Shown: positions 26,928 to 36,066, counted from the first letter of the stretch. The stretch: DNA of 64,000 nucleotides from Acetonema longum DSM 6540 (GCF_000219125.1 NZ_AFGF01000017.1:62001-126000); one strand, 5' to 3'. Numbers and translations: made by a program. Notes: generated by a model not told the origin, from the sequence alone.

Positions 26928-27356
26928 TTAATGACCGTGGACTTGTTCGTGAATATCGGTATGTTCCTTGTAATCCCATGGTTTCAGGCCCTGGGAGATG
27001 CGATAATCATTAATGGCCTTGTGAACGGCTTCTTCGGCCAGCACTGAGCAATGCATTTTAACCGGAGGCAGGCCGTCAAGAGCCTCGGCTACCGCCTTAT
27101 TGGTCAGATCCCAGGCTTCTTCCAGGGTCTTGCCTTTAATCATCTCCGTAGCCATGCTGGAGGAAGCGATGGCTGAGCCACAGCCAAAGGTATTGAATTT
27201 TACATCCAGGATACGGTTATTCTCCACTTTCAAATAGATTTTCATAATATCGCCGCATACGGCGTTGCCGACTTCGCCGACGCCGTTGGCATCGGCGATT
27301 TCGCCGACATTTCGCGGATTCATAAAGTGATCCATTACTTTTTCACTATAGTTCAT
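26928..27356 (-). CDS. nifU: Fe-S cluster assembly scaffold, IscU/NifU-N type
   Basis: This 142-residue scaffold receives sulfur from NifS and holds nascent Fe-S clusters. The three scaffold cysteines are in GNAVCGD, FNTFGCGSAIASSS and MHCSVLAEEAV. The start is ATG 27356, eight bases after GAGGGG and overlapping the nifS stop as ATGA; the in-frame ATG at 27392 lies within nifS. The C-terminus is His-rich (HTDIHEQVHGH). It is the last gene of iscR-nifS-nifU. Confidence 0.95.
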   Translation of the reverse strand: MNYSEKVMDHFMNPRNVGEIADANGVGEVGNAVCGDIMKIYLKVENNRILDVKFNTFGCGSAIASSSMATEMIKGKTLEEAWDLTNKAVAEALDGLPPVKMHCSVLAEEAVHKAINDYRISQGLKPWDYKEHTDIHEQVHGH

Positions 27357-28546
27357 TGCGCTTTCCCCTCTTCTTGCAAGAATTTTTTCCACAGAGGCGA
27401 CATATCTCTCAGTCGCTGCACGATAGGCGGCAGGACTTCCAGTACATAGTCGATGTCCTGTTCAGTGGTGGCGCTGCCCAGGGTGAGTCTGAGAGAGCCG
27501 TGGGCGATTTCATGGGGTAGTCCGATTGCCAGCAGCACATGAGAAGGATCAAGGGAGCCGGAGGTGCAGGCGCTGCCGCTGGAAGCTGCGACCCCTTTGC
27601 TGTCTAAGAGCAATAGCATAGATTCGCCTTCGATGAACTCAAAGCATACATTTACATTGCTGGTCATCCGTTTATCGCCGGCAGGGCCGTTTAAGCGTGT
27701 ATAGGGGATTTGGGTCAGTCCGTTGATCAGTTTGTCCCGCAGGAAGCCCAAATGACGATTTTCTTCCTCCATATTGGACACCGAGAGTTCCAGGGCTTTT
27801 CCCAGGCCAACAATGCCGGCGATGTTTTCTGTGCCGGCCCGTTTGCCTCTTTCCTGTCCGCCGCCGTGAATCAGGCTGTCGATTTTTACACCCCGGCGGA
27901 TATACAGAACTCCCACGCCTTTGGGACCGTAAAATTTGTGAGCTGCCAAACTCAGAAGATCAATATTCAAGGCTTTCACATCAATGGGAACATGCCCGGC
28001 CACCTGGACGGCATCGGTATGAAACAATACGTTTCTTTCCCGGCAAATCTTGCCGATTTCCGAAATCGGCTCAATCGTGCCGATTTCATTATTGGCGAAC
28101 ATCACCGACACCAGGATAGTTTTATCGGTAATAGCCTTTTTTAACTCATCCGGATTGATAAAGCCCTGGCTGTCCACCGGCAAATAGGTCACCTGGAATC
28201 CGTTTTTCTCTAAAAACTCGCAAGTGTGTAGAATCGCGTGATGCTCAATTTTAGTGGTAATAATGTGGTTACCCCGGTTTTTATGAGCAAAGGCTACACC
28301 TTTTAAGGCCCAGTTATCTGCTTCCGAGCCGCCGCCGGTAAAATAGATCTCGTCTTTCGCGGTATTTAAAACTTTGGCAACTCTTTCCCTGGCCTGGTCG
28401 ATGGCCTGTTCGGTCACCCGCGACATGGCATAGATAGAAGAGGGATTGCCGTAATATGTATTCAGATAAGGCAGCATCTCGTTGAAAACTTCCGGTTTAA
28501 TGTACGTTGTGGCCGAATGATCCAGATAAATTTGTTTTTCACTCAC
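27353..28546 (-). CDS. nifS: Cysteine desulfurase, NifS/IscS family
   Basis: This 397-residue PLP enzyme removes sulfur from cysteine for Fe-S cluster building. The PLP lysine is in SLAAHKFYGPKGVG near residue 205, and the persulfide-forming Cys is in ASSGSACTSGSLD near 325; the nearby HTDAVQVAGH is also conserved. It overlaps iscR by 8 bp at its start and nifU by 4 bp at its end. Confidence 0.96.
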   Translation of the reverse strand: MSEKQIYLDHSATTYIKPEVFNEMLPYLNTYYGNPSSIYAMSRVTEQAIDQARERVAKVLNTAKDEIYFTGGGSEADNWALKGVAFAHKNRGNHIITTKIEHHAILHTCEFLEKNGFQVTYLPVDSQGFINPDELKKAITDKTILVSVMFANNEIGTIEPISEIGKICRERNVLFHTDAVQVAGHVPIDVKALNIDLLSLAAHKFYGPKGVGVLYIRRGVKIDSLIHGGGQERGKRAGTENIAGIVGLGKALELSVSNMEEENRHLGFLRDKLINGLTQIPYTRLNGPAGDKRMTSNVNVCFEFIEGESMLLLLDSKGVAASSGSACTSGSLDPSHVLLAIGLPHEIAHGSLRLTLGSATTEQDIDYVLEVLPPIVQRLRDMSPLWKKFLQEEGKAQ

Positions 28547-28982
28547 GTTCTACACCGTCCTTTTGATTTTGGTTCATCATATTATAATCATCAACCATAT
28601 CCTGTAGAGTAGTCGATTTGAGCACGCTGTCAATGCTTTCCTTGATCCTGACCCATAGGAGCCGGGTGGCGCATTGGTTCATATTGCTGCAGGCTGTATC
28701 TTCCACGCAATCGGATATTTCAATGTCGCCTTCCAGGACTTGTATAATATCGTAGACCGGCACCTGACCGGGAGGTTTGTTTAAAGTATAACCGCCGTAA
28801 GCGCCGCGAATGCTTTTGATAATGCCCGCCTTGCGCAACTGGGCAAACAACTGCTCCAAATAGTATTCCGATATACTGTGCTGTTCGGCAATCGACTTGA
28901 TAGAGACCGGCTCCTTGCCATAATGGATCGCCAGTTCCAAGACGGATTTTACGCCATAGCGCCCTTTGGTAGACAATTTCAT
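28539..28982 (-). CDS. iscR: Rrf2-family Fe-S regulator, IscR-like
   Basis: This 147-residue winged-helix regulator starts at ATG 28982 (MKLSTKGRYG), close after GGCGGTGATG. The helix-turn-helix occupies about residues 27-52. Cys residues are spaced C-x5-C-x5-C (DCVEDTACSNMNQC), the same spacing as the 2Fe-2S ligands of E. coli IscR. It is thus an Fe-S sensor rather than a CymR-type protein, which lacks them. It heads the nifS-nifU operon and probably autoregulates it. Confidence 0.92.
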   Translation of the reverse strand: MKLSTKGRYGVKSVLELAIHYGKEPVSIKSIAEQHSISEYYLEQLFAQLRKAGIIKSIRGAYGGYTLNKPPGQVPVYDIIQVLEGDIEISDCVEDTACSNMNQCATRLLWVRIKESIDSVLKSTTLQDMVDDYNMMNQNQKDGVERE

Positions 28983-28997
28983 TTCATCACCGCCCAC

Positions 28998-29012
28998 CAC
29001 TAATTCCTAGTG
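28998..29012. promoter_or_regulatory. Inverted repeat in the iscR leader
   Basis: CACTA-N5-TAGTG lies about 15 bp downstream of the predicted iscR -10 and is a candidate autoregulatory Rrf2 site. Confidence 0.4.
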
Positions 29013-29027
29013 ATTTACTCTGCATTA

Positions 29028-29056
29028 ATGGTAACAAATCCGATCGGCATTGTCAA
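29028..29056 (-). promoter_or_regulatory. Sigma-A promoter of iscR-nifS-nifU
   Basis: On the minus strand, -35 TTGACA (29056-29051), 17-bp spacer, -10 TACCAT (29033-29028), about 45 bp before the iscR start. Confidence 0.75.
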
Positions 29057-29228
29057 CATTAAATCATAAAAAAATGCACATGTTCTGATTTTGCACGGCT
29101 GACCTTGATCAGCAGAAAAGGCAGGCGTGAGTGGATCGGCATTGAGACTGGATTATCATACCATTATCACAAAATATAGGGATCATGATATAATTATTGC
29201 TATCATTCAGGTGAAAAGGGGCGATAGG

Positions 29229-30827
29229 GTGAAGGAAAGACCATGCCTGCCGCTGTTGCGGATTTTGGCTTGTATGGCCTGTATATTATTCAGCCTGTCC
29301 CTGACCGTATCGGCCGCCACACTGGTCTATGTGCCGCTGGATGACCGGCCGGTGTGTTTAAGGGACCCGGTGGAGACCTTGCAGGCTGCAGGAATGAAGA
29401 TTGTGACGCCTCCCAGGTTTCTCCTGTCAGGCCGGGACAGGGCGGGAGATCCTGACGGACTGTGGCAGTGGCTGCAGGAAGCGGCCAAAGGGGCCGATGC
29501 GGCGGTTGTATCCGCCGACGCCTTGCTTTATGGCGGGCTGGTGTCATCCCGGACTCACCTTATCCCGGATAGACTGCTGCAGCAAAGAGTGGAGAATTTT
29601 CAGCAGCTGCGGCGGCAAAATCCCCGGCTGCGGCTGTACGGATTTTCCACTGTGATGCGTTCGCCTCAGGGATCGGCCGGGGGAACCGATCCGGCATACA
29701 TAGAAACCCGTGGCTGGCAGATTTACCGCTACGGGGCATTGCTCGACAGACAGGAGCAGCTCGGGCTTAGCGGTAAAGAAGAGCAAGAGATGGAGGAACT
29801 GATTCAGCTTTTACCGGCAGAGATATTGACGGACTGGAACGGGAGAAGGGCCAAAAATCACCGGCTGAACCTCATGCTGCTGCAACGGACCCGGGAGGGA
29901 CTGTTTGATTATTTTATCCTGGGGCGGGACGACAACGGGCCCTACTCTCAGACCCAGCGGGAACTGCGTCATCTGCGACGGGAGGCGGCCGATCTTTCCT
30001 CACGGGTGTTTGCCACCTTTTCCGGCGCGGATCAACTGGGCATGGTCCTTTTAACTCGGGCCGTCAACAGACTGACCTTTCAGGTTCCTTTGATAGCGGT
30101 GCAATATGCGGAAGGCAGCGGGGAGCAGACGATTCCTTCCTATCAGGGGGAACCAGTCGGAGTCAGCGCTCTGGATCATATTGTTGCCGCCGGCGGGCTG
30201 CCGGTGCGGGACCCAGCCCGGGCCAATCTGGTCTTGCTTATCAATACGCCTCCCAACGGCAGAACGCCGGAAGCCGGCGCCGGCGGAAATATTGTCCGGC
30301 CAACGGTCGCCTTGCGGCAGTTTGTGGCTATGGTGGAACAGCAAATCAACTTGGGCAAGAGGGTAGCGATTGCCGACGTGGCTTTCGCCAACGGTTCCGA
30401 CAATTCCCTGATGCAGCTTTTAGCCCAGAGGGACCTGCTGAACAGAATTCATGCCTATTCCGGCTGGAATACAGCCAGCAATAGCCTGGGTTTTGCTCTT
30501 AGCCAGGGGATACTCAGCGCCAGGATGTCCGGCCAGGACAAGGATAAGCTCTTGACAGTGCGCCTGTTGGATGACTGGGCCTATCAGGCCAACGTTCGCT
30601 CACTGATGCTGCGGGAAGTTCTGGCGCCCTTTCCCCAGTCAGCAGTTTCTCTGGGAATTTTAAAGCCGGCGGTGGAAGCCAGGACCACCGCTGAATTGAA
30701 AAAATTCGCGGCGGACCGGTTTGGCAGTTTCCCCCTCCGGCTGTTTCAGGCCAGTCACCCCTGGAACCGTATGTTCGAGGTGCGTATTGATGTATTCAAC
30801 GCTTACCCGCTTCATCCCTGGGACTGA
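29229..30827 (+). CDS. Exported DUF4127 family protein
   Basis: This 532-residue protein starts at GTG 29229 after AAAAGGGG; an upstream in-frame ATG at 29127 lacks a ribosome site. Residues 1-28 form a Sec signal (hydrophobic LLRILACMACILFSLSLTVSA). Directly after comes YVPLDDRPVC, the DUF4127 hallmark, then VVSADALLYGGLV, the FILGRDDNGPYSQ segment and VAIADVAFANGSDN. The family is uncharacterised; conserved Asp/Arg residues suggest an enzyme. Its last 32 bp overlap the 3' end of a convergent ABC transporter gene. Confidence 0.9.
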   Translation: MKERPCLPLLRILACMACILFSLSLTVSAATLVYVPLDDRPVCLRDPVETLQAAGMKIVTPPRFLLSGRDRAGDPDGLWQWLQEAAKGADAAVVSADALLYGGLVSSRTHLIPDRLLQQRVENFQQLRRQNPRLRLYGFSTVMRSPQGSAGGTDPAYIETRGWQIYRYGALLDRQEQLGLSGKEEQEMEELIQLLPAEILTDWNGRRAKNHRLNLMLLQRTREGLFDYFILGRDDNGPYSQTQRELRHLRREAADLSSRVFATFSGADQLGMVLLTRAVNRLTFQVPLIAVQYAEGSGEQTIPSYQGEPVGVSALDHIVAAGGLPVRDPARANLVLLINTPPNGRTPEAGAGGNIVRPTVALRQFVAMVEQQINLGKRVAIADVAFANGSDNSLMQLLAQRDLLNRIHAYSGWNTASNSLGFALSQGILSARMSGQDKDKLLTVRLLDDWAYQANVRSLMLREVLAPFPQSAVSLGILKPAVEARTTAELKKFAADRFGSFPLRLFQASHPWNRMFEVRIDVFNAYPLHPWD

Positions 30828-31425
30828 GGCAGGCAAAATCCACGATGCGGCTGCAAATCTGTCTGGCCAGGGCCAGGTTATGGGTGATAACCAAGAGCCC
30901 CATGCTCCGCTGCTGGATAATGTCCAGCAGGTAGCTCCATATCTGCGCTTGCGTGATTACATCCAGCATGGTGCTGATTTCGTCGGCTATCAGAAACCGG
31001 GTTTTTGCCCCCAGCACCCGGGCCAGGCAAAACCGCTGCAGCTCGCCGCCAGAAAGCTCGTTGGGCCAGCGGTCCAGCCAGTCCGGCTCAATTCCCAGGG
31101 ATTGGAGCAGGGCGTTATCCGGTGTATAGCCTTCATACAGCGAGTCGCGCAATTTCCAGCGAGGGTTCAGGGCTTTTTCCGGGTGTTGGTAAATCAGCTG
31201 TACCGGGCAGTAGTCTTGGGAAGGGAGGGGCTGTCCGTCCAGAAGGACCTGGCCTGTGTGGGGCGTAAGATAGCCCGCCAGGAGCCGGGCCAGAGTGCTT
31301 TTGCCGCAGCCGCTGGGCCCCACCAGGCCGACCCGTTCATTTTCGTTGATCCATAGGTTGATATCCTTTAAAATCCAGGACCCTTGGCTATAGTGAAAAC
31401 CGATTTGTCTGGCTTCAAGTCGCAT
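30796..31425 (-). CDS. Nickel/peptide-type ABC transporter, second ATPase
   Basis: This 209-residue ATPase of the Opp/Dpp/Nik family has Walker A GPSGCGKST near residue 36, the Q-loop in LIYQHPEKALNP, signature LSGGELQRFCLARVL near 123 and Walker B FLIADEIS. It is short because it lacks the C-terminal peptide-transporter extension present in its partner. It overlaps the partner ATPase gene by 11 bp and ends inside the convergent DUF4127 gene. NikE is the closest named role, but the substrate is not proven. Confidence 0.9.
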   Translation of the reverse strand: MRLEARQIGFHYSQGSWILKDINLWINENERVGLVGPSGCGKSTLARLLAGYLTPHTGQVLLDGQPLPSQDYCPVQLIYQHPEKALNPRWKLRDSLYEGYTPDNALLQSLGIEPDWLDRWPNELSGGELQRFCLARVLGAKTRFLIADEISTMLDVITQAQIWSYLLDIIQQRSMGLLVITHNLALARQICSRIVDFACLSPRDEAGKR

Positions 31426-32353
31426 GGACGCACCTCACACTGCCGCCCCTTAGTTCCCGCAAGGGGATTTTTTTATTGCATTCCGGGGTTTTTAAGCCGC
31501 AGCGGGCTGTGAACAGACAGCCTGTTGGCAAATTGCCGGCATAGGGCTGAAAGCCGGCCAGAGGCCGGAAGCCGTTTTGAGGCAGCGCCCGGTACAGGGC
31601 TTTAGAATAAGGATGCCGCAAGGCTGCCTCGCCGGCGGTAAAATCTTTTGCCGCCGCCACTTCTACCGTAGTGCCGCCGTAGAATATCGCCACCCGGTCG
31701 GCTATGGCACAGGCCAGTTCAATGTCATGGGTGATGAGGATCACGCTTTTGCCGCTGTCCGCCAGTTCCCGGAAGGTGTTCATCATGTCCTGGGCAATGT
31801 CGGCTCCCAGTCCGGGGGTGGGTTCATCAGCAATGATCAGCCTGGCCCCGGATAGGACTGCCGTGGAGACCAGCACCCGCCGGGCCATGCCGCCGGAGAG
31901 CTGAAACGGAAACATGGCTTCGATCTCAGACTGTAAATCATAGCGTTGAAAGGCTTCCCTCTGGGCGGTGACGGCGGCGGTTTTGTTGCCGCCCCGCACC
32001 TGATCACCCACCCGCAGCAGCGGGTCAAGATAGGTCACCGCTTGAGGCGTCAGGGCGATTTCCTTGCCCCGCAGCTGTTCCTGCCGGGAGGGGGTTAATT
32101 CCTGTCCCTGATACAGCATCCTGCCGCTCACTGTGGCGTTGGCAGGCAGCAATCCCAGCACGGCATGAGCCAACAAGCTTTTGCCGGAACCGCTGGATCC
32201 GGCAATGGCCAGAATTTCTCCCTGATTTACGGTTACGCTTAATTCGGAAATTACCTGCAGGTTGTGCTGCCGCAGGGTCTTATCGTACATGCGAAAGGTG
32301 ACGGAAAGATCATGCACATCTAAGAGGGGAGTTTGACCGGGCGCCGGATTCAT
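31415..32353 (-). CDS. Nickel/peptide-type ABC transporter, first ATPase
   Basis: This 312-residue ATPase of the Opp/Dpp/Nik family contains Walker A GSSGSGKSL, the Q-loop in LTPQAVTYLDPL, a slightly atypical signature LSGGMARRVL and Walker B LIIADEPT. Its C-terminal extension ends with the LPTGCLFTARC...C cysteine motif typical of oligopeptide/nickel ATPases. It lies fourth in a minus-strand operon: binding protein, two permeases, two ATPases. Confidence 0.9.
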   Translation of the reverse strand: MNPAPGQTPLLDVHDLSVTFRMYDKTLRQHNLQVISELSVTVNQGEILAIAGSSGSGKSLLAHAVLGLLPANATVSGRMLYQGQELTPSRQEQLRGKEIALTPQAVTYLDPLLRVGDQVRGGNKTAAVTAQREAFQRYDLQSEIEAMFPFQLSGGMARRVLVSTAVLSGARLIIADEPTPGLGADIAQDMMNTFRELADSGKSVILITHDIELACAIADRVAIFYGGTTVEVAAAKDFTAGEAALRHPYSKALYRALPQNGFRPLAGFQPYAGNLPTGCLFTARCGLKTPECNKKIPLRELRGGSVRCVHAT

Positions 32354-32366
32354 GGCTTATCCTCCT

Positions 32367-33242
32367 TTATTCATGAGCACTGTGAGGGTCCAGAATGGTT
32401 CGCAGGTGATCGCCAATGAGATCAAACATCAAGACGGTTCCAAGCAGCGCCAGACCGGGAAAAAAGGCCAGCCACCACATCCCCGTGACCAGATGCTTCA
32501 TGGCTTCGGCCAGGATGACGCCGACAGCCGGCATATCCAGAGGCAGGCCGTACCCGAGAAAGGTAATGGCGGCTTCGTGGAGGATGGCATGGGGAAACAG
32601 CAGGATCAGCCCGACAATGTATTGGGGCAGCACGTGGGGGATCATATGCTTTCTGGCAATCCACCAGCTTCCTTTGCCTAGTTTGCGGGAGGCGGCCACA
32701 TATTGGGCGCTGTTGACCTGGAGGACCTCCGCCCGGATTACCCGGGTCAAGTTGGGCCAGTGAGTCAGGGCCACGCCGATGATCACGCCGCTGGTGCCCC
32801 TGCCCAGCATAAAGGAAATCAGCATCAGCATGATGATATGGGGCATGCCCATGCATAAATCCACCAGCCAGTTGATGGCTTTATCCACTTTGCCGCCCGC
32901 AACCGCCGACAGGATGCCCAGAGTCAGAGCAATCCCCGAACTGCAGGCAGCGGCCAGCAGGCCGATTAAAATGCTGGTGGACAGACCCTTGACCGTGCGG
33001 AAGAACATGTCCCGGCCCAGATAGTCTGTGCCGAAAGGATGAGATAAGGATGGAATGAGTTTTTGGGCCGAGTAGTCGGGGGCATAGGCCTGGGGGGGCA
33101 TAAGGACCCCGGCGGCAGCCACAATAACGATAAACAGCGTTGCCAGACACAGGAAAACAAGGGTCTGGGTTCGCCGGTTCAGGCGGAAAAGTTTTTTAGC
33201 ATGGCCGGCATGGCAAAAACGAGAGGCAAAACTATTATCCAT
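32367..33242 (-). CDS. Nickel/peptide-type ABC transporter, permease (DppC/NikC-like)
   Basis: This 291-residue permease starts at ATG 33242, about eight bases after GAGGAG and within the end of the preceding gene; an in-frame ATG at 33317 has no site. Features are an N-terminal membrane segment, the HPFGTDYLGRDMF signature of DppC/NikC proteins near residue 70, and a coupling loop around YVAASRKLGKGSWWIARKHMIP. It overlaps the first permease by 8 bp. Confidence 0.92.
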   Translation of the reverse strand: MDNSFASRFCHAGHAKKLFRLNRRTQTLVFLCLATLFIVIVAAAGVLMPPQAYAPDYSAQKLIPSLSHPFGTDYLGRDMFFRTVKGLSTSILIGLLAAACSSGIALTLGILSAVAGGKVDKAINWLVDLCMGMPHIIMLMLISFMLGRGTSGVIIGVALTHWPNLTRVIRAEVLQVNSAQYVAASRKLGKGSWWIARKHMIPHVLPQYIVGLILLFPHAILHEAAITFLGYGLPLDMPAVGVILAEAMKHLVTGMWWLAFFPGLALLGTVLMFDLIGDHLRTILDPHSAHE

Positions 33243-34224
33243 GGGACCGCTCCTCTCTGATCTGGGGATCGACCAAACAGTAGATAATGTTGGCCAGAAG
33301 ATTGCCGGTAAAGACAAAGACCGCGCTGCAGAGAGCGATCCCTAAGAGCAGCGGGGCGTCTCCTCTTAGTCCCGCCAGGGTGGCGGCATTGCCCAGACCG
33401 GGATAGGAAAACACCTGCTCAGCCAGCACCGAGCCGCCGAACAGTTCGCTGAAGGAAGCAAACTGCAAGGTAATGGCCGGCAGCATAATATTGCGGATAC
33501 CGTGACGCCGGACCGCCGGCCATTTCTTTTCGCCCCGGGCATAGGCAAACAGCATATAGTCGCTGGCCATTACATCGATCAGTTTTTGCCGGGTGTGGAG
33601 CGCAATAGCGGCTACGCCGGTGATACTCAGAGTCAGGGACGGCAGGATCAAATGATGAATCCGTTCGCCCAGAGTGACCTCGCCGGACAGTTTGCCGATA
33701 GGCGCAGCCAGGGCGATGGGGAACCACTCCAACCGAACGGCGAACAGGGTTAACAGCAGCAGTCCCAGCCAAAAGGCCGGCGTGGAAGACAAAATCAGAC
33801 AAAAGGTTTTGATGCCCCGGTCCAGGACGCTTCCTCGGTAAACTCCGGCCACGACGCCTAGAATAAAGCCCAGCAAGCCTGACAGTACCCAGGCTGTTCC
33901 CATCAGGGCGAGAGAGGTCTGAAACCGTTCGGCGATCACTTGGGATACCGGCAGCCGGTAAGTGATGGAGGTTCCCATATCGCCGGCCAGCATATTCCGG
34001 GCCCAAATAAAATACCGCTCCCCCGGCGGCTTATCGAGTCCCCAGTATGCCGCCACGTTTTGGCGCTGTTCCTGGGAGACCCCTGACTCAGATCCTACAT
34101 AGGCGTCTACCGGATCAATGGGGGATGATATAACCAGCCCAAACGCCAGAATGCTGACCGCTACCAGCAGGCTGCTGAGGCGCAGCAGGGTCCAGCCGAT
34201 ATGCAACAGTGCATTTTTACTCAT
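33235..34224 (-). CDS. Nickel/peptide-type ABC transporter, permease (DppB/NikB-like)
   Basis: This 329-residue permease of the DppB/NikB type has an N-terminal membrane helix, a periplasmic YWGLDKPPGERYFIW segment, GDMGTSITYRLPV, and a coupling loop with YMLFAYARGEKKWPAVRRHGIRN. It is separated from the binding-protein gene by 99 bp containing a large hairpin, which may set the relative amounts of binding protein and membrane complex. Confidence 0.92.
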   Translation of the reverse strand: MSKNALLHIGWTLLRLSSLLVAVSILAFGLVISSPIDPVDAYVGSESGVSQEQRQNVAAYWGLDKPPGERYFIWARNMLAGDMGTSITYRLPVSQVIAERFQTSLALMGTAWVLSGLLGFILGVVAGVYRGSVLDRGIKTFCLILSSTPAFWLGLLLLTLFAVRLEWFPIALAAPIGKLSGEVTLGERIHHLILPSLTLSITGVAAIALHTRQKLIDVMASDYMLFAYARGEKKWPAVRRHGIRNIMLPAITLQFASFSELFGGSVLAEQVFSYPGLGNAATLAGLRGDAPLLLGIALCSAVFVFTGNLLANIIYCLVDPQIREERSHG

Positions 34225-34248
34225 AATTTCCTCCCGGCCAAGTCATCA

Positions 34249-34293
34249 GCAAAACCATTGGCGCTTCGGATTCATCCGCTCCAATGGTTTTGC
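34249..34293 (-). other. Long intercistronic hairpin between binding-protein and permease genes
   Basis: GCAAAACCATTGG (34249-34261) pairs with CCAATGGTTTTGC (34281-34293), extended inside by CGGAT/ATCCG. No U-run follows on the minus strand, so it probably limits 3' decay or causes only partial termination. Confidence 0.7.
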
Positions 34294-34323
34294 CTGATCA
34301 GTGGAATTCTGGTTGACTTCCGG

Positions 34324-35928
34324 TTATTGCTGCATTTGCCATTCATTCATATTAGCAATGACCGGCTGTCCGTGCCCGTGGGGATGAAGCAGCTGTTTGC
34401 CCAGATCTAAGCCATCCCGGACAAAATAGGTGTGATCAATATTGACGATCCAGAGAAACGGATAATCAGCGTTGATGCCGGTTTTTCCGTCCCACTGGGC
34501 AAGTTGCCAGTACCGAATAGCCTCTTCCATGCTGGTGGCGGCCAGGGCCTGGTCGATATAAGCGTCCACCTGGGGATTGGAATATGATGAAGGATTGTTT
34601 GATCCTACACCAGCCATTTGGGAATAGTATCCATTATATAAATCAAGAGGATTGTAGTCGCCACTGCCCCAGCAGGTCGGGGTATGCAGCGCCTGGGATT
34701 TGCAGTCGGTCCAGGGAGCTGCCTGAGCCTTTAGGTGGATTCCCAGCTTTTTGGCATCTTCGCTGAGGGCGACAGCCAGATTGTAGCGCTGCAGGTCATC
34801 AGTACGGCCGGTGATGGTAAATTCGGCTTTCAGGCCGTTCTTTTCCCGGATGCTGTCCCCATCAGTATCTTTCCAGCCTGCCGCCTCCAGGATCTGACGC
34901 GCTTCTTCCACTTGATTGTCTTTAAATGGCGTTGAAGGGTTGAACCAGGGCAGTGCATCCACCCGGCCATAGGCCGGGGTTCCCACGCCGCTCAGGGCGT
35001 TTTGAATGATTTTCTTCCGGTCAATACCGATATTGAGGGCTTTACGAATGGCGAAATCGCTGGTGACGTTGTTGCCGGCCACCTTGCCGTCAGCTCTGGA
35101 GCTTTCCGGGGTCACCGGCAGATTAAAGCCCCGGTTGTCCACGGTAGGCAGGGCCACCAGATGCATGCCCTCCACGGTTTCTTTCGAATATTCCGGGTTC
35201 ACCATTACCACATCCAGACGGCCGGATTTCGCGCTGGCCAGGGCTGCTTCTTCTTCCAGATTGAGAATGGTGACCTTCTTAAAGGAAGGCTTTGTACCGT
35301 AGTAGTATTCGTTAGGCACAACGATCAGCTGCTGCTCCTTGTCAAGCTGGGCCAGCTTCCAAGGGCCGCTTCCCACCGGCTTGTCGCCGAATTCTCTGCC
35401 ATAGGCATGCTCCGGTACAATGCCCAGCAGGGCAGTGGTGGAGGCGAAAGGAGACCAGGGCTTATGGAGGATAAAGACCACGGTCTTGTTATCCACCGCT
35501 TGGGCAGAGGCCAACACGGTCAAATCAACGCTGGAGCCGCTGCTTTTCGCTGTCAGATATGTAAACACCACATCTTTTGCCGTCAGGGGGGTTCCGTCGG
35601 AAAATTTGACGTCCTCCCGCAGATGATAGGTATAGGTCAGGCCGTCTTTACTTACGGTATAACCGGTAGCCAGGTCCGGGTGCACTTCGATGTCGGCATT
35701 GAATCTTAACAGTGAGCTGAAAAACAGTCCGTAGCCGTAAATGCCATACCCGGTGCAGGGATCATAGCCGCCGCTGGCGGCTCCCTTGCCTACGGAAATA
35801 ATCAGTTCATCCCGGGGGCGGCTGTCAGCCTGGCTTTTCCCGGAAGGTCCCGTGCATCCGGGCAAAATCAGGCAAACGGTCAAAATTCCGGCCAAAATAA
35901 AAGCAATCCATTTTGCATTTCGGATCAT
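34324..35928 (-). CDS. Nickel/peptide-type ABC transporter, substrate-binding lipoprotein
   Basis: This 534-residue family 5 solute-binding protein has a lipoprotein signal ending LILPGC. The family core YHLREDVKFSDGTPLTAKDVVFT is near residue 102, with GSGPWKL near 186 and ALNIGIDRKKI near 300. The C-terminus carries LLHPHGHGQPVIANMNEW, a His-rich tail that I associate with a metal-importer-like subgroup, although peptide binding cannot be excluded. The AGGAGG site is 7-8 bases before ATG 35928. It is the first gene of the operon, preceded by a 130-base leader with a terminator. Confidence 0.9.
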   Translation of the reverse strand: MIRNAKWIAFILAGILTVCLILPGCTGPSGKSQADSRPRDELIISVGKGAASGGYDPCTGYGIYGYGLFFSSLLRFNADIEVHPDLATGYTVSKDGLTYTYHLREDVKFSDGTPLTAKDVVFTYLTAKSSGSSVDLTVLASAQAVDNKTVVFILHKPWSPFASTTALLGIVPEHAYGREFGDKPVGSGPWKLAQLDKEQQLIVVPNEYYYGTKPSFKKVTILNLEEEAALASAKSGRLDVVMVNPEYSKETVEGMHLVALPTVDNRGFNLPVTPESSRADGKVAGNNVTSDFAIRKALNIGIDRKKIIQNALSGVGTPAYGRVDALPWFNPSTPFKDNQVEEARQILEAAGWKDTDGDSIREKNGLKAEFTITGRTDDLQRYNLAVALSEDAKKLGIHLKAQAAPWTDCKSQALHTPTCWGSGDYNPLDLYNGYYSQMAGVGSNNPSSYSNPQVDAYIDQALAATSMEEAIRYWQLAQWDGKTGINADYPFLWIVNIDHTYFVRDGLDLGKQLLHPHGHGQPVIANMNEWQMQQ

Positions 35929-35949
35929 ATCAATTCCTCCTGTCGTTTA

Positions 35950-35985
35950 GAAAAAATAAAAGAAGGCTAAGTGCTTAGCCTTCTT
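35950..35985 (-). terminator. Leader terminator (attenuator) before the binding-protein gene
   Basis: AAGAAGGCTAAG and CTTAGCCTTCTT form a perfect 12-bp stem with a 2-base loop (35985-35960), followed by TTTATTTTTT on the minus strand and then at once by the ribosome site of the gene. A terminator in this position implies conditional read-through. Confidence 0.88.
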
Positions 35986-36066
35986 GGCGTTCCGTACAGC
36001 TTCAAGCCGTAGGAAAAAAACAATCTGCGGCGCAGTTTGGCTGCTTTCACGTACTTCATGTACTCT
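35986..36066 (-). promoter_or_regulatory. Structured 5' leader, unassigned candidate riboswitch
   Basis: About 80 nucleotides of leader lie between the promoter and the attenuator. Possible stems are GTAC/GTAC with AGC/GCT and GCC/GGC pairing across the leader, and CTGC-GCC-GCAG followed by a second U-run. I cannot match it to a known riboswitch class. Confidence 0.45.
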
